A DNA stretch of 35,000 bases from contig DASZER010000051.1 in NCBI GenBank assembly GCA_035940575.1, positions 1 to 35,000 on the forward strand, in the 5' to 3' direction. The DNA comes from BP-191 sp035940575. GTDB taxonomy: Bacteria; Actinomycetota; Actinomycetes; BP-191. How positions within the stretch are numbered: the first letter of the stretch is position 1; each line of letters opens with the position of its first letter. Made by a program: the position numbers and the translations under genes. Shown in pieces: positions 1-7,735 of this stretch. The notes under the pieces were generated by a model. That model made no database searches and had not been told where the DNA came from. It saw nothing but the letters and a program-made list of their open reading frames with translations.

Positions 1-18
1 CAGCGTTAGCGTGAGACA

Positions 19-80
19 CGAAGACCTCCTGTCGGCGGAGCGGTTCCTCAACAGCTCCACTCCACGACGGGAGGTCTTCG
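19..80. repeat. 11-bp perfect inverted repeat with 40-nt spacer
   Basis: CGAAGACCTCC at 19-29 is repeated in inverted orientation as GGAGGTCTTCG at 70-80, followed by CTTTC. The stretch 1-142 carries no convincing gene. It is less GC-rich than what follows and looks intergenic. The repeat could be the base of a terminator for a gene lying to the left of the window or an operator. The sequence alone does not decide. Confidence 0.5.
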
Positions 81-142
81 CTTTCAAGATCACTCAGATC
101 GTGTCGTCACACGACCTCGACCAACGTGCCTGGTCAGTACAA

Positions 143-934
143 CTAGGCCAGGCCCTCGGCCACGCGCACCAGCTCCTCGCGCGTGGCGGGGACGGGCGTG
201 CCCTGCGCGCACACGCCGACGTTGAGCCGCTCGCGCTCGGTCCACCAGACGCACCAGCCGCCGAACACCTCGCCGAACGTCGCGCGGTGCCCGCGCACCA
301 CCGTCGCCCGCACGCGGTAGGCCGACGGGCGCGCCAGCGGCGGCGCGGCCTGCACGATCCTGACGCTCTGCCCGAGCGCCGCGCCGTCGTGGACGGTCGT
401 CCACGTCGCCGACTCCGGCTCGAACGTCACCGTCCCCGGCCCGGCGACGCCGCGCGGCAGGTACGTCGCCCGCAGCACCGTGGCGGGGTCGTGCACGACG
501 ACCTCGCGGTCGTTGGCGAGGACGCGCCGCGAGCCGAGCGGCGCGGCCAGCGCGAGCGCCGTCTCGGCCGGCGGGTGCCCGACGAGCGCGCAGGCGTGGT
601 TCTCGGGCACGGGCTCGCGCGTGGCGTAGCGGAACGCCGCCACCCGCACCTCCGCCGCGTCCTGCGCGACGAGGCGCACCTCCGTGTGGTCCTCGCACGG
701 CGCCGGCGGTCCCGGGCGCGACGACCCGGCGTAGACCACGAGGGTGGACGGGGTCCCGAGGCGTACGGCCACGACCGGCTCGACGCCGACGAGCCCCACG
801 ACGACGCCGTCCACCGTCAGGGTCTTCGGGGGCACGGGCGGCGCGGGCGGCACGCGCGACGTGCCGAGCGTGGGCGCGACGAGCAGCCCCGCGGCCGCCA
901 CGGCCGCGACTCCCCCCGCCCAGGCGACGCGCAT
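143..934 (-). CDS. secreted protein of unknown function
   Basis: The 263-aa product starts at the ATG at 934-932 with a signal peptide (MRVAWAGGVAAVAAAGLLVA, cleavage probably just after residue 24). The rest alternates short hydrophobic strands and looks beta-rich. Four cysteines are visible in the mature part (contexts APCEDH, HACALV, GWCVWW, GVCAQG), enough for two disulfides, and a WCVWW aromatic cluster lies near the C-terminus. I recognise no domain family. No strong ribosome-binding site precedes the ATG. The gene is divergent from the peptide gene at 1034 and its stop lies near the left end of the window. A secreted or surface role is inferred from the signal peptide only. Confidence 0.72.
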   Translation of the reverse strand: MRVAWAGGVAAVAAAGLLVAPTLGTSRVPPAPPVPPKTLTVDGVVVGLVGVEPVVAVRLGTPSTLVVYAGSSRPGPPAPCEDHTEVRLVAQDAAEVRVAAFRYATREPVPENHACALVGHPPAETALALAAPLGSRRVLANDREVVVHDPATVLRATYLPRGVAGPGTVTFEPESATWTTVHDGAALGQSVRIVQAAPPLARPSAYRVRATVVRGHRATFGEVFGGWCVWWTERERLNVGVCAQGTPVPATREELVRVAEGLA

Positions 935-1033
935 GTGTCGAGCATGACGCAGGCGGGCACCCCTGCGGCGGCGAAACTCCCCGGCGTGGGACGAACGCCG
1001 TTCCGCATGCCCCTCACCCCCGAAGGAGCCCCC

Positions 1034-1237
1034 GTGAAGCGCCTCACCCTCAAGACCGAGCACCTCACCGAGCTGACCGCCGACGAGCTCTCGCACGCGC
1101 ACGGCGCGGCCGTCGCGGCGTACACCGGCAACCCGGTCTGCTCGTTCTCGCTCGGCAACCCCTGCGTGTCCAACGTCTGCGTCCCCCGGCCGCTCTACAC
1201 GATCACCGAGACGACGGTCATCGGCCAGACGTCCTAG
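1034..1237 (+). CDS. putative RiPP precursor peptide with LTELT-type leader
   Basis: This 67-aa peptide starts at GTG, preceded at good spacing by GAAGGAG. The N-terminal half (LTLKTEHLTELTADEL, then a short Ala-rich AHGAA stretch) is a charged amphipathic leader. It resembles the leaders of lanthipeptide-like ribosomal peptides, which typically carry L-x-x-E-x-L and end in a small-residue motif. The C-terminal half is rich in Cys, Ser and Thr (VCSFS, GNPCVSNVC, TITETT), as expected of a modifiable core with three cysteines. A second gene at 34081 has the same LTELT-x-x-EL leader motif and an NPCV core motif. It has no signal peptide, so it is not an ordinary secreted protein. No lanthionine synthetase, YcaO, radical SAM enzyme or dedicated transporter lies nearby, so modification is inferred and the enzymes would have to be encoded elsewhere. 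Confidence 0.7.
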   Translation: MKRLTLKTEHLTELTADELSHAHGAAVAAYTGNPVCSFSLGNPCVSNVCVPRPLYTITETTVIGQTS

Positions 1238-1261
1238 TAGGGCTTGGCGAACCACCGGGCC

Positions 1262-1287
1262 GGCGGTCGCGCACCCGCGCGGCCGCC
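1262..1287 (+). terminator. hairpin after the 1034 peptide gene
   Basis: An 11-bp stem (GGCGGTCGCGC with GCGCGGCCGCC, one G-U pair) closes a 4-nt ACCC loop 24 nt after the stop of the peptide gene. There is no U-tract, as is common in high-GC actinobacteria. It would separate the peptide gene from the flavin reductase gene. Confidence 0.5.
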
Positions 1288-1336
1288 GCGCCCCGGCGGA
1301 CGTGGGACGGCACCCGGACGTGGGTAGGTGGCCCGG

Positions 1337-1813
1337 GTGAGCGCGTTCGACGACCTGATGGGCCTGCTCGACAGGCCGATGTACGTCCTCACCGCCGCCG
1401 ACGGCGACCGGCGCGCCGGCTGCCTCGTCGGCTTCGCCGCGCAGGTCTGCATCGACCCGCCGCGCTTCCTCGTCTGCGTCTCCGACAAGAACCACACGCA
1501 CGCCGTCGCGGGCGTCGCCGACGTCGTCGCGGTCCACGTGCTGCGGCGCGAGCAGGTGGACGTGGCGGAGACGTTCGGGTCGCTGTGCGGCGCTGAGGTC
1601 GACAAGTTCGCGCGCGTCGCGTGGTCGGAGGGGCCCGGCGGCGTTCCGGTGCTCGACGACTGCCTCGGGTGGTTCACAGGGCGCGTGCTCGACCGCGTCG
1701 GCCTCGGCGACCACACCGGGCTCGTCGTGGAGCCGTACGACGCCCGCGCCGGCGAGGGCGAGGCGCTGACGTTCGACGACGTGCGGCACCTCGAGCCGGG
1801 CCACGACGCCTGA
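1337..1813 (+). CDS. flavin reductase-like, FMN-binding split-barrel protein
   Basis: The 158-aa product resembles the flavin reductase domain family. N-terminally, 'RPMYVLTAADGDRRAGCLVGF' type sequence is followed by 'CIDPPRFLVCV' and 'SDKNHTHAV', matching the usual order of the split barrel that binds FMN or FAD (T-A-x-D-G-x-x-A-G, then D-P-P, then N-x-T). Members reduce free flavin with NAD(P)H for partner monooxygenases or act as FMN-binding oxidoreductases. No partner monooxygenase is adjacent. Start choice: GTG at 1337 is 6 nt after TAGGTG, consistent with a leaderless start, and GTG at 1328 would add three residues. The stop touches that of the convergent metallopeptidase gene. Confidence 0.8.
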   Translation: MSAFDDLMGLLDRPMYVLTAADGDRRAGCLVGFAAQVCIDPPRFLVCVSDKNHTHAVAGVADVVAVHVLRREQVDVAETFGSLCGAEVDKFARVAWSEGPGGVPVLDDCLGWFTGRVLDRVGLGDHTGLVVEPYDARAGEGEALTFDDVRHLEPGHDA

Positions 1814-2173
1814 TCACCAGCCGAGCGCGTCCAGCCGGTCGTCGTCGATGCCGAAGTGGTGCGCGATCTCGTGGACGACGGTCGTGTAGACCTCGTCGCG
1901 CACGTCCTCCTCGTCGTCGCAGACCGCGCAGATCGGCCCGCGGTAGAGCGTGATCCTGTCGGGCAGCGACCCGGCGTACCACTCCGTCCGCTCGGTCAGC
2001 GGGGTCCCCTCGTAGAGGCCGAGCAGCCCCTCCTCGGGAGGGTCGTCCTCGACGAAGACGGCGACGTTGTCCATCAGCCGCGCGAGGTCGGGCGGCACGT
2101 CCGCGAGCGCCTCCTCGACGAGCTCGCCGAACCGTTCCTCGGTCACGTCCACCACGCGCCCATCGTGGCGCAT
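1814..2173 (-). CDS. small zinc metallopeptidase (MMP-like, COG3824-type)
   Basis: The 119-aa protein ends in HEIAHHFGIDDDRLDALGW, a HExxH zinc-binding motif at about residues 101-105 followed by a Gly and acidic residues. This matches the small predicted Zn-dependent proteases with a matrix-metalloprotease-like fold common in actinobacteria. The preceding segment (DRITLYRGPI, then DEEDVRDEVYTTVV) is typical of that family. There is no signal peptide, so it should be cytoplasmic, and the substrate is unknown. It is divergent from the HIT gene with 21 bp between start codons, and its stop abuts the flavin reductase stop. Confidence 0.87.
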   Translation of the reverse strand: MRHDGRVVDVTEERFGELVEEALADVPPDLARLMDNVAVFVEDDPPEEGLLGLYEGTPLTERTEWYAGSLPDRITLYRGPICAVCDDEEDVRDEVYTTVVHEIAHHFGIDDDRLDALGW

Positions 2174-2180
2174 CGGCGAC

Positions 2181-2186
2181 TAGAGT
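2181..2186 (+). promoter_or_regulatory. -10 element TAGAGT, leaderless start of the HIT gene
   Basis: TAGAGT fits the actinobacterial -10 consensus TANNNT and lies 8 nt before the GTG at 2195. Transcription would therefore begin at or next to the start codon. No ribosome-binding site is present. Confidence 0.5.
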
Positions 2187-2194
2187 CCGGCGCC

Positions 2195-2809
2195 GTGACG
2201 TACACGCCGGAGGAGTTCTACGCCCGCTGCCTCGCCCACGCCGACGCCGAGGGGCGCCTCCCGCTGCCCGACCAGTCGGGGTGGGACATCTTCCCGTTCG
2301 AGGAGTCGAGCATCGTCACCCGGCCGCTGCAGCCGCCGGTGCTCCCTGAGCCGCCGCGCGGCGGCGAGGGCGGGAACGAGTGCGGGTTCTGCAAGGACCC
2401 GATGGGCCGCGCCGTGTGGCACGACGAGCGGTGGGTGCTCGCCACGTGGCCCGAGCCGCTCGGGGTCCCCATCGGGCTCTCGCTGCTGCCGATGACCCAC
2501 CTCGACCTCGGCGACCTCGACGACGCGCTCGCCGCCGAGATGGGCGTCATCACCGTCCACCTCGACCGGGCGATCCGCGGTCTCGGCAACATCGGCCGGG
2601 TCCACGTCAACAAGTGGGGCGACGGCGGCGCGCACCTGCACCTGACGTTCCTCGCGCGGCCCGAGGGCCTGCTCCAGCTCCGCGGCTCGAACCTCCCCCT
2701 CTGGGAGGAGATGCTGCCGCGGATCGAGCCCGAGGTGTTCGGTGCGGACGCGCTCGCCGTCGCCAGGGCGCTGGCAACGTCGTACGGCGGCCAGGCCGTC
2801 GAGCGCTAG
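2195..2809 (+). CDS. HIT-family (histidine triad) protein
   Basis: The 204-aa protein has a CGFC pair at about residue 66 (possible zinc site) and a HIT-type nucleotide-binding core. 'VPIGLSLLPMTHLDLGDL' matches the strand before the triad, and 'GRVHVNKWGDGGAHLHLTF' carries the catalytic HxH of the triad at about residues 147-149. The triad is truncated relative to the classical HxHxHxx. HIT proteins hydrolyse or transfer nucleotidyl groups. The long N-terminal extension and degenerate triad place it with the GalT-like actinobacterial HIT proteins rather than Hint enzymes. The GTG start is supported by the -10 element 8 nt upstream. The stop overlaps the stop of the convergent 2806 gene in a shared CTAG. 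Confidence 0.82.
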   Translation: MTYTPEEFYARCLAHADAEGRLPLPDQSGWDIFPFEESSIVTRPLQPPVLPEPPRGGEGGNECGFCKDPMGRAVWHDERWVLATWPEPLGVPIGLSLLPMTHLDLGDLDDALAAEMGVITVHLDRAIRGLGNIGRVHVNKWGDGGAHLHLTFLARPEGLLQLRGSNLPLWEEMLPRIEPEVFGADALAVARALATSYGGQAVER

Positions 2810-3045
2810 CCGGCCGTGATGGAGTGCGTGCAGAACGGCACCTGGTAGCTGAAGCCGAAGCACACGTTGCCGCTGGTCTTGGAGTAGCGCACGCCGAACA
2901 GCGGCTGGCCGGGCATGCCCGTGCCGACGCTGAGGCCGTCGTCGTCGTTCTCGACGCTCACGTACTTGATCTCCTGCGCCGCGTGGGCGGGGACGCAGGT
3001 GAACGCCGCGGCGGCGAGCAGGGCACCGCAGAGCACTCGCTTCAT
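2806..3045 (-). CDS. small secreted protein, unknown function
   Basis: The 79-aa product begins with a clear signal peptide (MKRVLCGALLAAAAFTCVPAHA, cleavage at AHA). It leaves a mature chain of about 57 residues with two cysteines near the end (NVCFGFSY and PFCTHS), so one disulfide is likely. The start is supported by AAGGAG about 10 nt upstream. No family is recognised. It is one of several tiny exported Cys-containing products in this window. It may be read independently of the regulator gene further along the same strand. Confidence 0.7.
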   Translation of the reverse strand: MKRVLCGALLAAAAFTCVPAHAAQEIKYVSVENDDDGLSVGTGMPGQPLFGVRYSKTSGNVCFGFSYQVPFCTHSITAG

Positions 3046-3130
3046 GAGGGGGCTCCTTACGAGGGGTCGCCGGCGGGCCGGCGAGGGGCTGGTGCTGCCC
3101 GGCTTCGACGCGCCGGGAAGGCGTTCCTGC

Positions 3131-3502
3131 TCAGGCGGGGCGGGGCGTCGCCATCGCGGAGTTCACGTGCGCGACGAGGTCGTCGGGCGTGAACGGCTTC
3201 GCGATGAAGCTCACGCACCCCGCGTCCAGCGCGCTCTGCGCCGCGCTCGCGTGCGCCGAGAACAGGACGATGCGCAGGCTCGGGAGCTGGCCCCTGTCGC
3301 GCAGGCGGTCGAGCACCTCCCACCCCGACAGGTCCGGCAGCCGCAGGTCGAGCAGCACGACGTCGGGGGCGTTCTCGGCGAGGTAGTCCAGCGCCGCCTG
3401 GCCGGTCGAGCGCTCCTCGACCTCGAAGCCCTCCAGCGACAGCGCGAGCTTGCAGATCAGCGCGATGTCCGGCTCGTCGTCGACGACCAGCACCCTCGTC
3501 AC
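3131..3502 (-). CDS. single-domain response regulator
   Basis: The 123-aa protein is a lone receiver domain. It has the acidic pair DDE at residues 8-10, the phosphoacceptor Asp52 in VVLLDLRLPD, a Ser in LFSAH and the conserved Lys in FIAKPF. There is no output domain, so it acts through protein contacts like CheY- or DivK-type regulators. The GTG start overlaps the last 4 nt of the upstream kinase gene (GTGA), which indicates translational coupling and makes that kinase its likely phosphodonor. Confidence 0.93.
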   Translation of the reverse strand: MTRVLVVDDEPDIALICKLALSLEGFEVEERSTGQAALDYLAENAPDVVLLDLRLPDLSGWEVLDRLRDRGQLPSLRIVLFSAHASAAQSALDAGCVSFIAKPFTPDDLVAHVNSAMATPRPA

Positions 3503-5580
3503 GACGCGCTCCGCAGGCGTACGACGAACCGCGCGCCACGGCCGTCGCCCTCGTACGTGAGGTCCCCGCCGAGCGCGCGGGCGAGGCGTTGCGAGATCGC
3601 CAGGCCGAGGCCGGAGCCGGGCGTCCCGGTGACGGCGCCGCCGCGGGTGAACGGCTCGAACAGCTCGGCGACGAACTCGTCCGGAACGCCCGCGCCGTCG
3701 TCGCTCACGGCCAGCGTCACGGTGCCGGAGCCGTCCGCCGCGGCGGCGACGCGGACGTGCGGCCCGCCGTAGCGGTACGCGTTGGAGAGCAGGTTGACGA
3801 CGACCTCCTCGAGTCGGTCGGGGTCGGCGGCGACGGCGGTGCCGTCGAGGTCCGTCGCGACGCTGACGCCGTCCGGCGGCGGCGCCGTCTCCAGCGCCCG
3901 CGCGACGACCTCGCGTACGTCCACCACGACGATGTCGACGGGCACGCGCCCGGTCTCCAGTCGCGACAGGTCGAGCAGGCTCGTGACGAGCTGCCGGGCG
4001 CGCTGCCCCTGCCGTCCGAGCGCGGCGAACGCGTGGTCCAGCTCCGTCTGCGAAAGCCGGTCGCGCTGCGTCGCGAGGAGGGTGGCCATGCCGGACACCG
4101 TAGTCAACGGGGTGCGGAGCTCGTGGGCGGCGTTCGCGACGAAGTCGCGGCGCATCTGGTCCAGGCGGCGCGCCTCGGTCACGTCCTGCACGGTGCCGTG
4201 CAGCGCCGCGACCTCGCCGCGCTCGTCGCGCTGCGCCCGCCCGCGCGCGTGGATCCAGCGGACGGTGCCGTCGTCGTCGACGAGGCGGAACTCGTTCGTG
4301 AAGTCCTCGCCGCTCGCGATCGCGCGCAGGAGGACATCGACCGCGCCGAGGTCGTCGCGGTGCACGCGGGCGTTGAACGCCTCGCGGGTCATCGGCCGCG
4401 ACTGGGGCTCCATCCCCCAGAGCCGGTACATCTCGTCCGAGGCGACGATCGTGTCCGTCGCGACGTCGAGGTGCCACGAGCCGACCTTCGCGATCCGCTG
4501 CGCCTCCGCCAGCGCGTCGCGCGCGGCGATCTCGCGGGCGTGCGCGTAGGTGCGTTCGAGGGTCACGTGGACCAGGCCGGCGACCGTACGGATCAGCTCG
4601 AGCTCGTCGCGGCCGAAGTACGGCGCGTAGGGGCTCGTCCACAGCTCCAGCCGCCCGCCAGGGACCGACACCCGCAGGTGGTCGGGGCCGATCTGCGTCA
4701 CGCCGGGGATGAGCGGGAGCTCCGCGCCCGTGGCCTCCGCGGCGCCTGTGCCCGCGCGGCCGAGCAGCCTGCCGGAGTCGTCGTGGATCGCGGCGGCCCG
4801 CGCCCCCACCAGCTCGACCACGCGCGGCAGCAGGTCCTCGACGACGTCCTCCGTCGTCGCCGCCTGCGCGAGGCCGACGAGCGCGCCCTGCAACGCCTCG
4901 ATGTCCCGCGCGCGCCAGGTCCGCAGCAGCGCGCGCGGCGGCGCGAAGCCGAGCAGGAACAGCACCGCGCTCGCGATCGCGGCGCCGTGCACGACCAGCG
5001 CCAGCGCGCTGGCCTCCTCGCTGGGCGCCGCCACCGTCACGACGAGGGCGAACGCGAGCGCAGCCGCGCCCGACGAGAGCATCCGCATCCGCCGCCGCGC
5101 GACCGTCGGCTGCCCGCGCCCCGCCCGCCACAGGCGCACCGCGACGATGCCGCTGAGCAGCGTCCACTGCACCATGAACAGCACGAGGTACGCCGTGAAC
5201 GACGCCGGCCGCGCCTCCTCGGGACCGGGGATGCGGGGCACGAGCACGGTCGCGAGCAGCACCGCCGCGGTGAGCGCGTGCACCAGCGTGTCCAGCGCGC
5301 GCGAGGGGCGTTCGAACGTCGCGGTGAACCGGTACAGGAAGTACGGGAACATCAGCAGCACGACGACGAGCGCCCGCTGCGCGACCCTGTCCCCCGCCGT
5401 CACCGGGTCCACGGGCAGCACCTCGGACGCCGCCACGACGAGCGCCAGCAGGCCGAACGTCGCCGCCAGCCACGCGCGCGCCGCGCCGCGGCGGCGTAGC
5501 CACCGGATCGCGGCCACGACCGCCGCCGCGACGAACACGGCGAGCTGGACGTAGCGCAGGAGCTCCGCTGCGGCGGTCAT
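3499..5580 (-). CDS. membrane histidine kinase: 7TM, GAF-like, PAS, HisKA, HATPase
   Basis: The 693-aa kinase opens with about seven hydrophobic segments (residues about 5-205). A GAF-like region follows (about 215-340), then a PAS fold with typical 'WHLDVATDTIVASDEMYRLWG' sequence and a PAC-like 'TVQDVTEARRLD' end. Next come HisKA with phosphoacceptor His486 (NAAHELRTPLT) and a HATPase with N box NLLSNAYRYGG, DDGAGVP and GSGLGLAIS. All catalytic boxes look intact. It would sense both through the membrane module and through cytosolic ligand or redox domains and phosphorylate the regulator encoded 4 nt downstream. ATG at 5580 is chosen because it opens the first TM helix. The longer reading frame upstream lies antisense to yqgE and is not real. 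Confidence 0.92.
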   Translation of the reverse strand: MTAAAELLRYVQLAVFVAAAVVAAIRWLRRRGAARAWLAATFGLLALVVAASEVLPVDPVTAGDRVAQRALVVVLLMFPYFLYRFTATFERPSRALDTLVHALTAAVLLATVLVPRIPGPEEARPASFTAYLVLFMVQWTLLSGIVAVRLWRAGRGQPTVARRRMRMLSSGAAALAFALVVTVAAPSEEASALALVVHGAAIASAVLFLLGFAPPRALLRTWRARDIEALQGALVGLAQAATTEDVVEDLLPRVVELVGARAAAIHDDSGRLLGRAGTGAAEATGAELPLIPGVTQIGPDHLRVSVPGGRLELWTSPYAPYFGRDELELIRTVAGLVHVTLERTYAHAREIAARDALAEAQRIAKVGSWHLDVATDTIVASDEMYRLWGMEPQSRPMTREAFNARVHRDDLGAVDVLLRAIASGEDFTNEFRLVDDDGTVRWIHARGRAQRDERGEVAALHGTVQDVTEARRLDQMRRDFVANAAHELRTPLTTVSGMATLLATQRDRLSQTELDHAFAALGRQGQRARQLVTSLLDLSRLETGRVPVDIVVVDVREVVARALETAPPPDGVSVATDLDGTAVAADPDRLEEVVVNLLSNAYRYGGPHVRVAAAADGSGTVTLAVSDDGAGVPDEFVAELFEPFTRGGAVTGTPGSGLGLAISQRLARALGGDLTYEGDGRGARFVVRLRSAS

Positions 5581-5708
5581 CGAGGCGCGTTCTCCCGTGC
5601 GGGTCGGGGGCCGCCATCCTCCCGCACGAACCCGCCCGCGCGTGGCCGAACGCGCCGCCCGGGACGTACGCGTCGCGGCGCGGTCGCGCCGCGCGCGCGC
5701 CACCGAGA

Positions 5709-5714
5709 TAGCGT
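5709..5714 (+). promoter_or_regulatory. -10 element TAGCGT, leaderless start of the yqgE-like gene
   Basis: TAGCGT lies 7 nt before the GTG at 5722 and there is no Shine-Dalgarno sequence. It fits the same spacing rule as several other genes here. Confidence 0.5.
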
Positions 5715-5721
5715 CCGTGGT

Positions 5722-6294
5722 GTGTCCGAGACGCCCCAGTCGCCCGAGTCGCTGCGCGGGCGCCTCCTCGTGTCGACGCCGGGCCTGGGCGACCCCAACT
5801 TCGACCGCTCGGTCGTCCTCCTGCTCGAGCACGACGCCGACGGCGCTCTCGGCGTCATCCTGAACCGTCCCTCCGCGACCCCCCTCGGCGAGGTGCTCCC
5901 CGCGTGGTCGGACCTCGCGTCCGAGCCGCCGGTCGTCTTCGCGGGCGGGCCCGTCGACAGCACCGCCGCGATCTGCCTCGGCTCCACGCGCCCCGGCGCG
6001 GTCAACGGCGCCGTCCAGCCCGTCACCCCGACGCTCGGCGTCGTGGACCTCGACGGCGACCCCGCGCTGCTCGCGGCCGACGTGGCGTACGTCCGCGTCT
6101 ACGCCGGCTACGCGGGCTGGGGCGGCGGCCAGCTCGACTCCGAGGTCGAGGCCGGCGGGTGGTTCGTGGTCGACTGCCTGCCGTCGGACCCGTTCACCGC
6201 CTCGCCGCTGACCCTGTGGCGCGCCGTGCTGCGCCGCCAGGGCGGGCGGCTCGCGCTCGCGTCGACCTACCCGGGCGACCCCTCGCACAACTGA
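5722..6294 (+). CDS. YqgE/AlgH family protein
   Basis: The 190-aa product shows the diagnostic YqgE/AlgH sequence: 'GRLLVSTPGLGDPNFDRSVV' at the N-terminus, 'GALGVILNRPS', 'VFAGGPV', and 'YAGYAGWGGGQLDSEVEAGGW' in the middle. Length is normal for the family. AlgH was named from alginate regulation in Pseudomonas, but the biochemical role of the family is unsettled. The protein is soluble and cytoplasmic. It is divergent from the sensor kinase and followed 38 nt later by an MFS gene. Confidence 0.94.
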   Translation: MSETPQSPESLRGRLLVSTPGLGDPNFDRSVVLLLEHDADGALGVILNRPSATPLGEVLPAWSDLASEPPVVFAGGPVDSTAAICLGSTRPGAVNGAVQPVTPTLGVVDLDGDPALLAADVAYVRVYAGYAGWGGGQLDSEVEAGGWFVVDCLPSDPFTASPLTLWRAVLRRQGGRLALASTYPGDPSHN

Positions 6295-6332
6295 CTCGCG
6301 CCTGTCACACCCCCCTGTTTGACTTCCTCCCC

Positions 6333-7592
6333 GTGAACGCCGAGCCGCTCTCCTCCGAGGTACGCCGCCTCATCGGGGGCAACACGCTGTCCGCCATCGG
6401 CACCGGCTTCACGCTGCCGTTCCTGCTGATCTACCTCACCGACGCGCGCGGCCTCGGCGTCGGCACCGCCGCCAACGCCATCGCCGTCCTCGGCATCGCG
6501 GGCCTGCTCACGGTCCCGCTGATGGGCTGGCTCAGCGACCGCGTGGGGCCGTGGCGGGTGCTCGTCGGCGCGCTGCTGGTCGAGGGGGTCGCGACGGCGC
6601 TGTTCGCGGGCGTCACGCGGCCGTGGCACGCGTTCGCCACGCTCGCCCTGCTCGGCATCGGCCAGGCGGCGACGTGGCCGTCGCAGAGCGCGCTCATCGC
6701 GCAGCTCGTCCCCGCCGAGCGGCGGGCGCGCGTCTACGCCGTGCAGTTCGCCCTGCTCAACCTCGGCATCGGCGTCGGCGGCGCCGTGTCGGGGCTCGTC
6801 GTCGACGAGGCGCGGGTGGGGACGTTCCAGGCGATCTACCTGGTCGACGCGCTGTCGTTCGCCGTCTACGCCGTCGTCCTGCTCACGCTGCGCCACGCCG
6901 CCCTGCGGCCTCCCCCGCGCCCGCCCGAGGGCGGCCCCTCGGGCTACGGCGACCTGCTGCGCGACCGCGCGTTCCTGCGCGTCTGCCTGGTGACGTTGCT
7001 CATGTCCACGGCGGGCTACGGCCAGATCTACGCCGGCTTCCCCGGCTTCGCGACGGACGTCGCGGGCGTGTCGACGCGGGTGCTCGGGCTCGCGTTCGCG
7101 GCCAACACGTTCGTCATCGTCGCGGCCCAGATGTCGGTGCAGCGCCGCCTCCAGGGCCACCGCCGCAGCCGCGCCCTGATGGGCGTCGGGCTCGTCTGGG
7201 CCGCGTCCTGGGCGGTCATCGGCTCGGCCGCGCTGACCGCGGGCACCCTGTCGGCGGCGGCCGTCGTGGCCGGGCTCATGCTCTTCGGCCTCGGCGAGAC
7301 CCTGTGGGCGCCGACCGGCGCGACGCTGGTCAACGACATGGCCCCGCCCCACCTGCGCGGCCGCTACAACGCCGTCTCCAGCGTCACCTGGCAGCTCTCG
7401 GCCGTCATCGGCCCGGTGGTCGCCGGCGCCCTCCTGGAGGCCGGCCTCGGCGCGGAGCTCATCGGAGGCCTCGTCGCGATCCTGCTCCTGGTCGCGTTGC
7501 TCGCCCGCCGCCTCGAACGCCACCTCTCCCCCGAGGCCAACAACGCCAGGCCCCTCGACCCCCTCCCCGAGGAGGTCCTGCCCATCCCGTGA
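6333..7592 (+). CDS. MFS transporter
   Basis: The 419-aa integral membrane protein has about twelve hydrophobic helices in two halves separated by a Pro-rich cytoplasmic loop (RPPPRPPEGG). The cytoplasmic loop after helix 2 carries 'GWLSDRVGPWRVLVG', the MFS signature. A second copy region, 'PPHLRGRYNAV', follows helix 10. It is probably a drug/H+ antiporter type exporter, but no substrate can be read from the sequence. GTG at 6333 starts just before 'EVRRLIGGNTLSAIG', the expected N-terminal boundary. No good ribosome-binding site is visible. A strong hairpin follows the stop. Confidence 0.88.
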   Translation: MNAEPLSSEVRRLIGGNTLSAIGTGFTLPFLLIYLTDARGLGVGTAANAIAVLGIAGLLTVPLMGWLSDRVGPWRVLVGALLVEGVATALFAGVTRPWHAFATLALLGIGQAATWPSQSALIAQLVPAERRARVYAVQFALLNLGIGVGGAVSGLVVDEARVGTFQAIYLVDALSFAVYAVVLLTLRHAALRPPPRPPEGGPSGYGDLLRDRAFLRVCLVTLLMSTAGYGQIYAGFPGFATDVAGVSTRVLGLAFAANTFVIVAAQMSVQRRLQGHRRSRALMGVGLVWAASWAVIGSAALTAGTLSAAAVVAGLMLFGLGETLWAPTGATLVNDMAPPHLRGRYNAVSSVTWQLSAVIGPVVAGALLEAGLGAELIGGLVAILLLVALLARRLERHLSPEANNARPLDPLPEEVLPIP

Positions 7593-7604
7593 CGGGGGCG
7601 AAGC

Positions 7605-7637
7605 ACGAACGGCCGCCCTCGACGGGCGGCCGTTCGT
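7605..7637 (+). terminator. rho-independent-type hairpin after the MFS gene
   Basis: A perfect 14-bp stem (ACGAACGGCCGCCC at 7605-7618 with its complement at 7624-7637) closes a 5-nt loop TCGAC. It begins 13 nt after the MFS stop codon and has no long U-run. Confidence 0.8.
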
Positions 7638-7661
7638 CCAACACTCTCGGGTGGTGGGGTG

Positions 7662-7729
7662 GGGTCCTCGGGCGCGGGGTGGCGACTAAAGCGACACAGT
7701 CGCCCTAGCCAACCCGAGCCCGAGGACCC
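7662..7729 (-). terminator. nested inverted repeats after the propeller gene
   Basis: Outer perfect 12-bp arms GGGTCCTCGGGC (7662-7673) and GCCCGAGGACCC (7718-7729) enclose an inner 7-bp hairpin GGCGACT/AGTCGCC (7681-7687 with 7698-7704). It sits directly beyond the stop of the minus-strand gene, so it most simply terminates that gene. The long two-tier fold is larger than a plain terminator. An alternative pairing, CTCGGGT (7646-7652) with ACCCGAG (7712-7718), competes with the outer stem. Confidence 0.55.
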
Positions 7730-7735
7730 GATGCT

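Noticed and set aside
11..1033. Plus-strand open frame running into the 1034 peptide gene
   Set aside because: It is antisense to the secreted protein gene and has shadow composition. The real peptide starts at the GTG with a ribosome-binding site at 1034.
3131..5617. Very long minus-strand frame covering regulator and kinase region
   Set aside because: Only its end (3131-3502) is a real regulator. The rest is an Arg/Ala-rich shadow of the kinase gene in another frame, a product of high GC.
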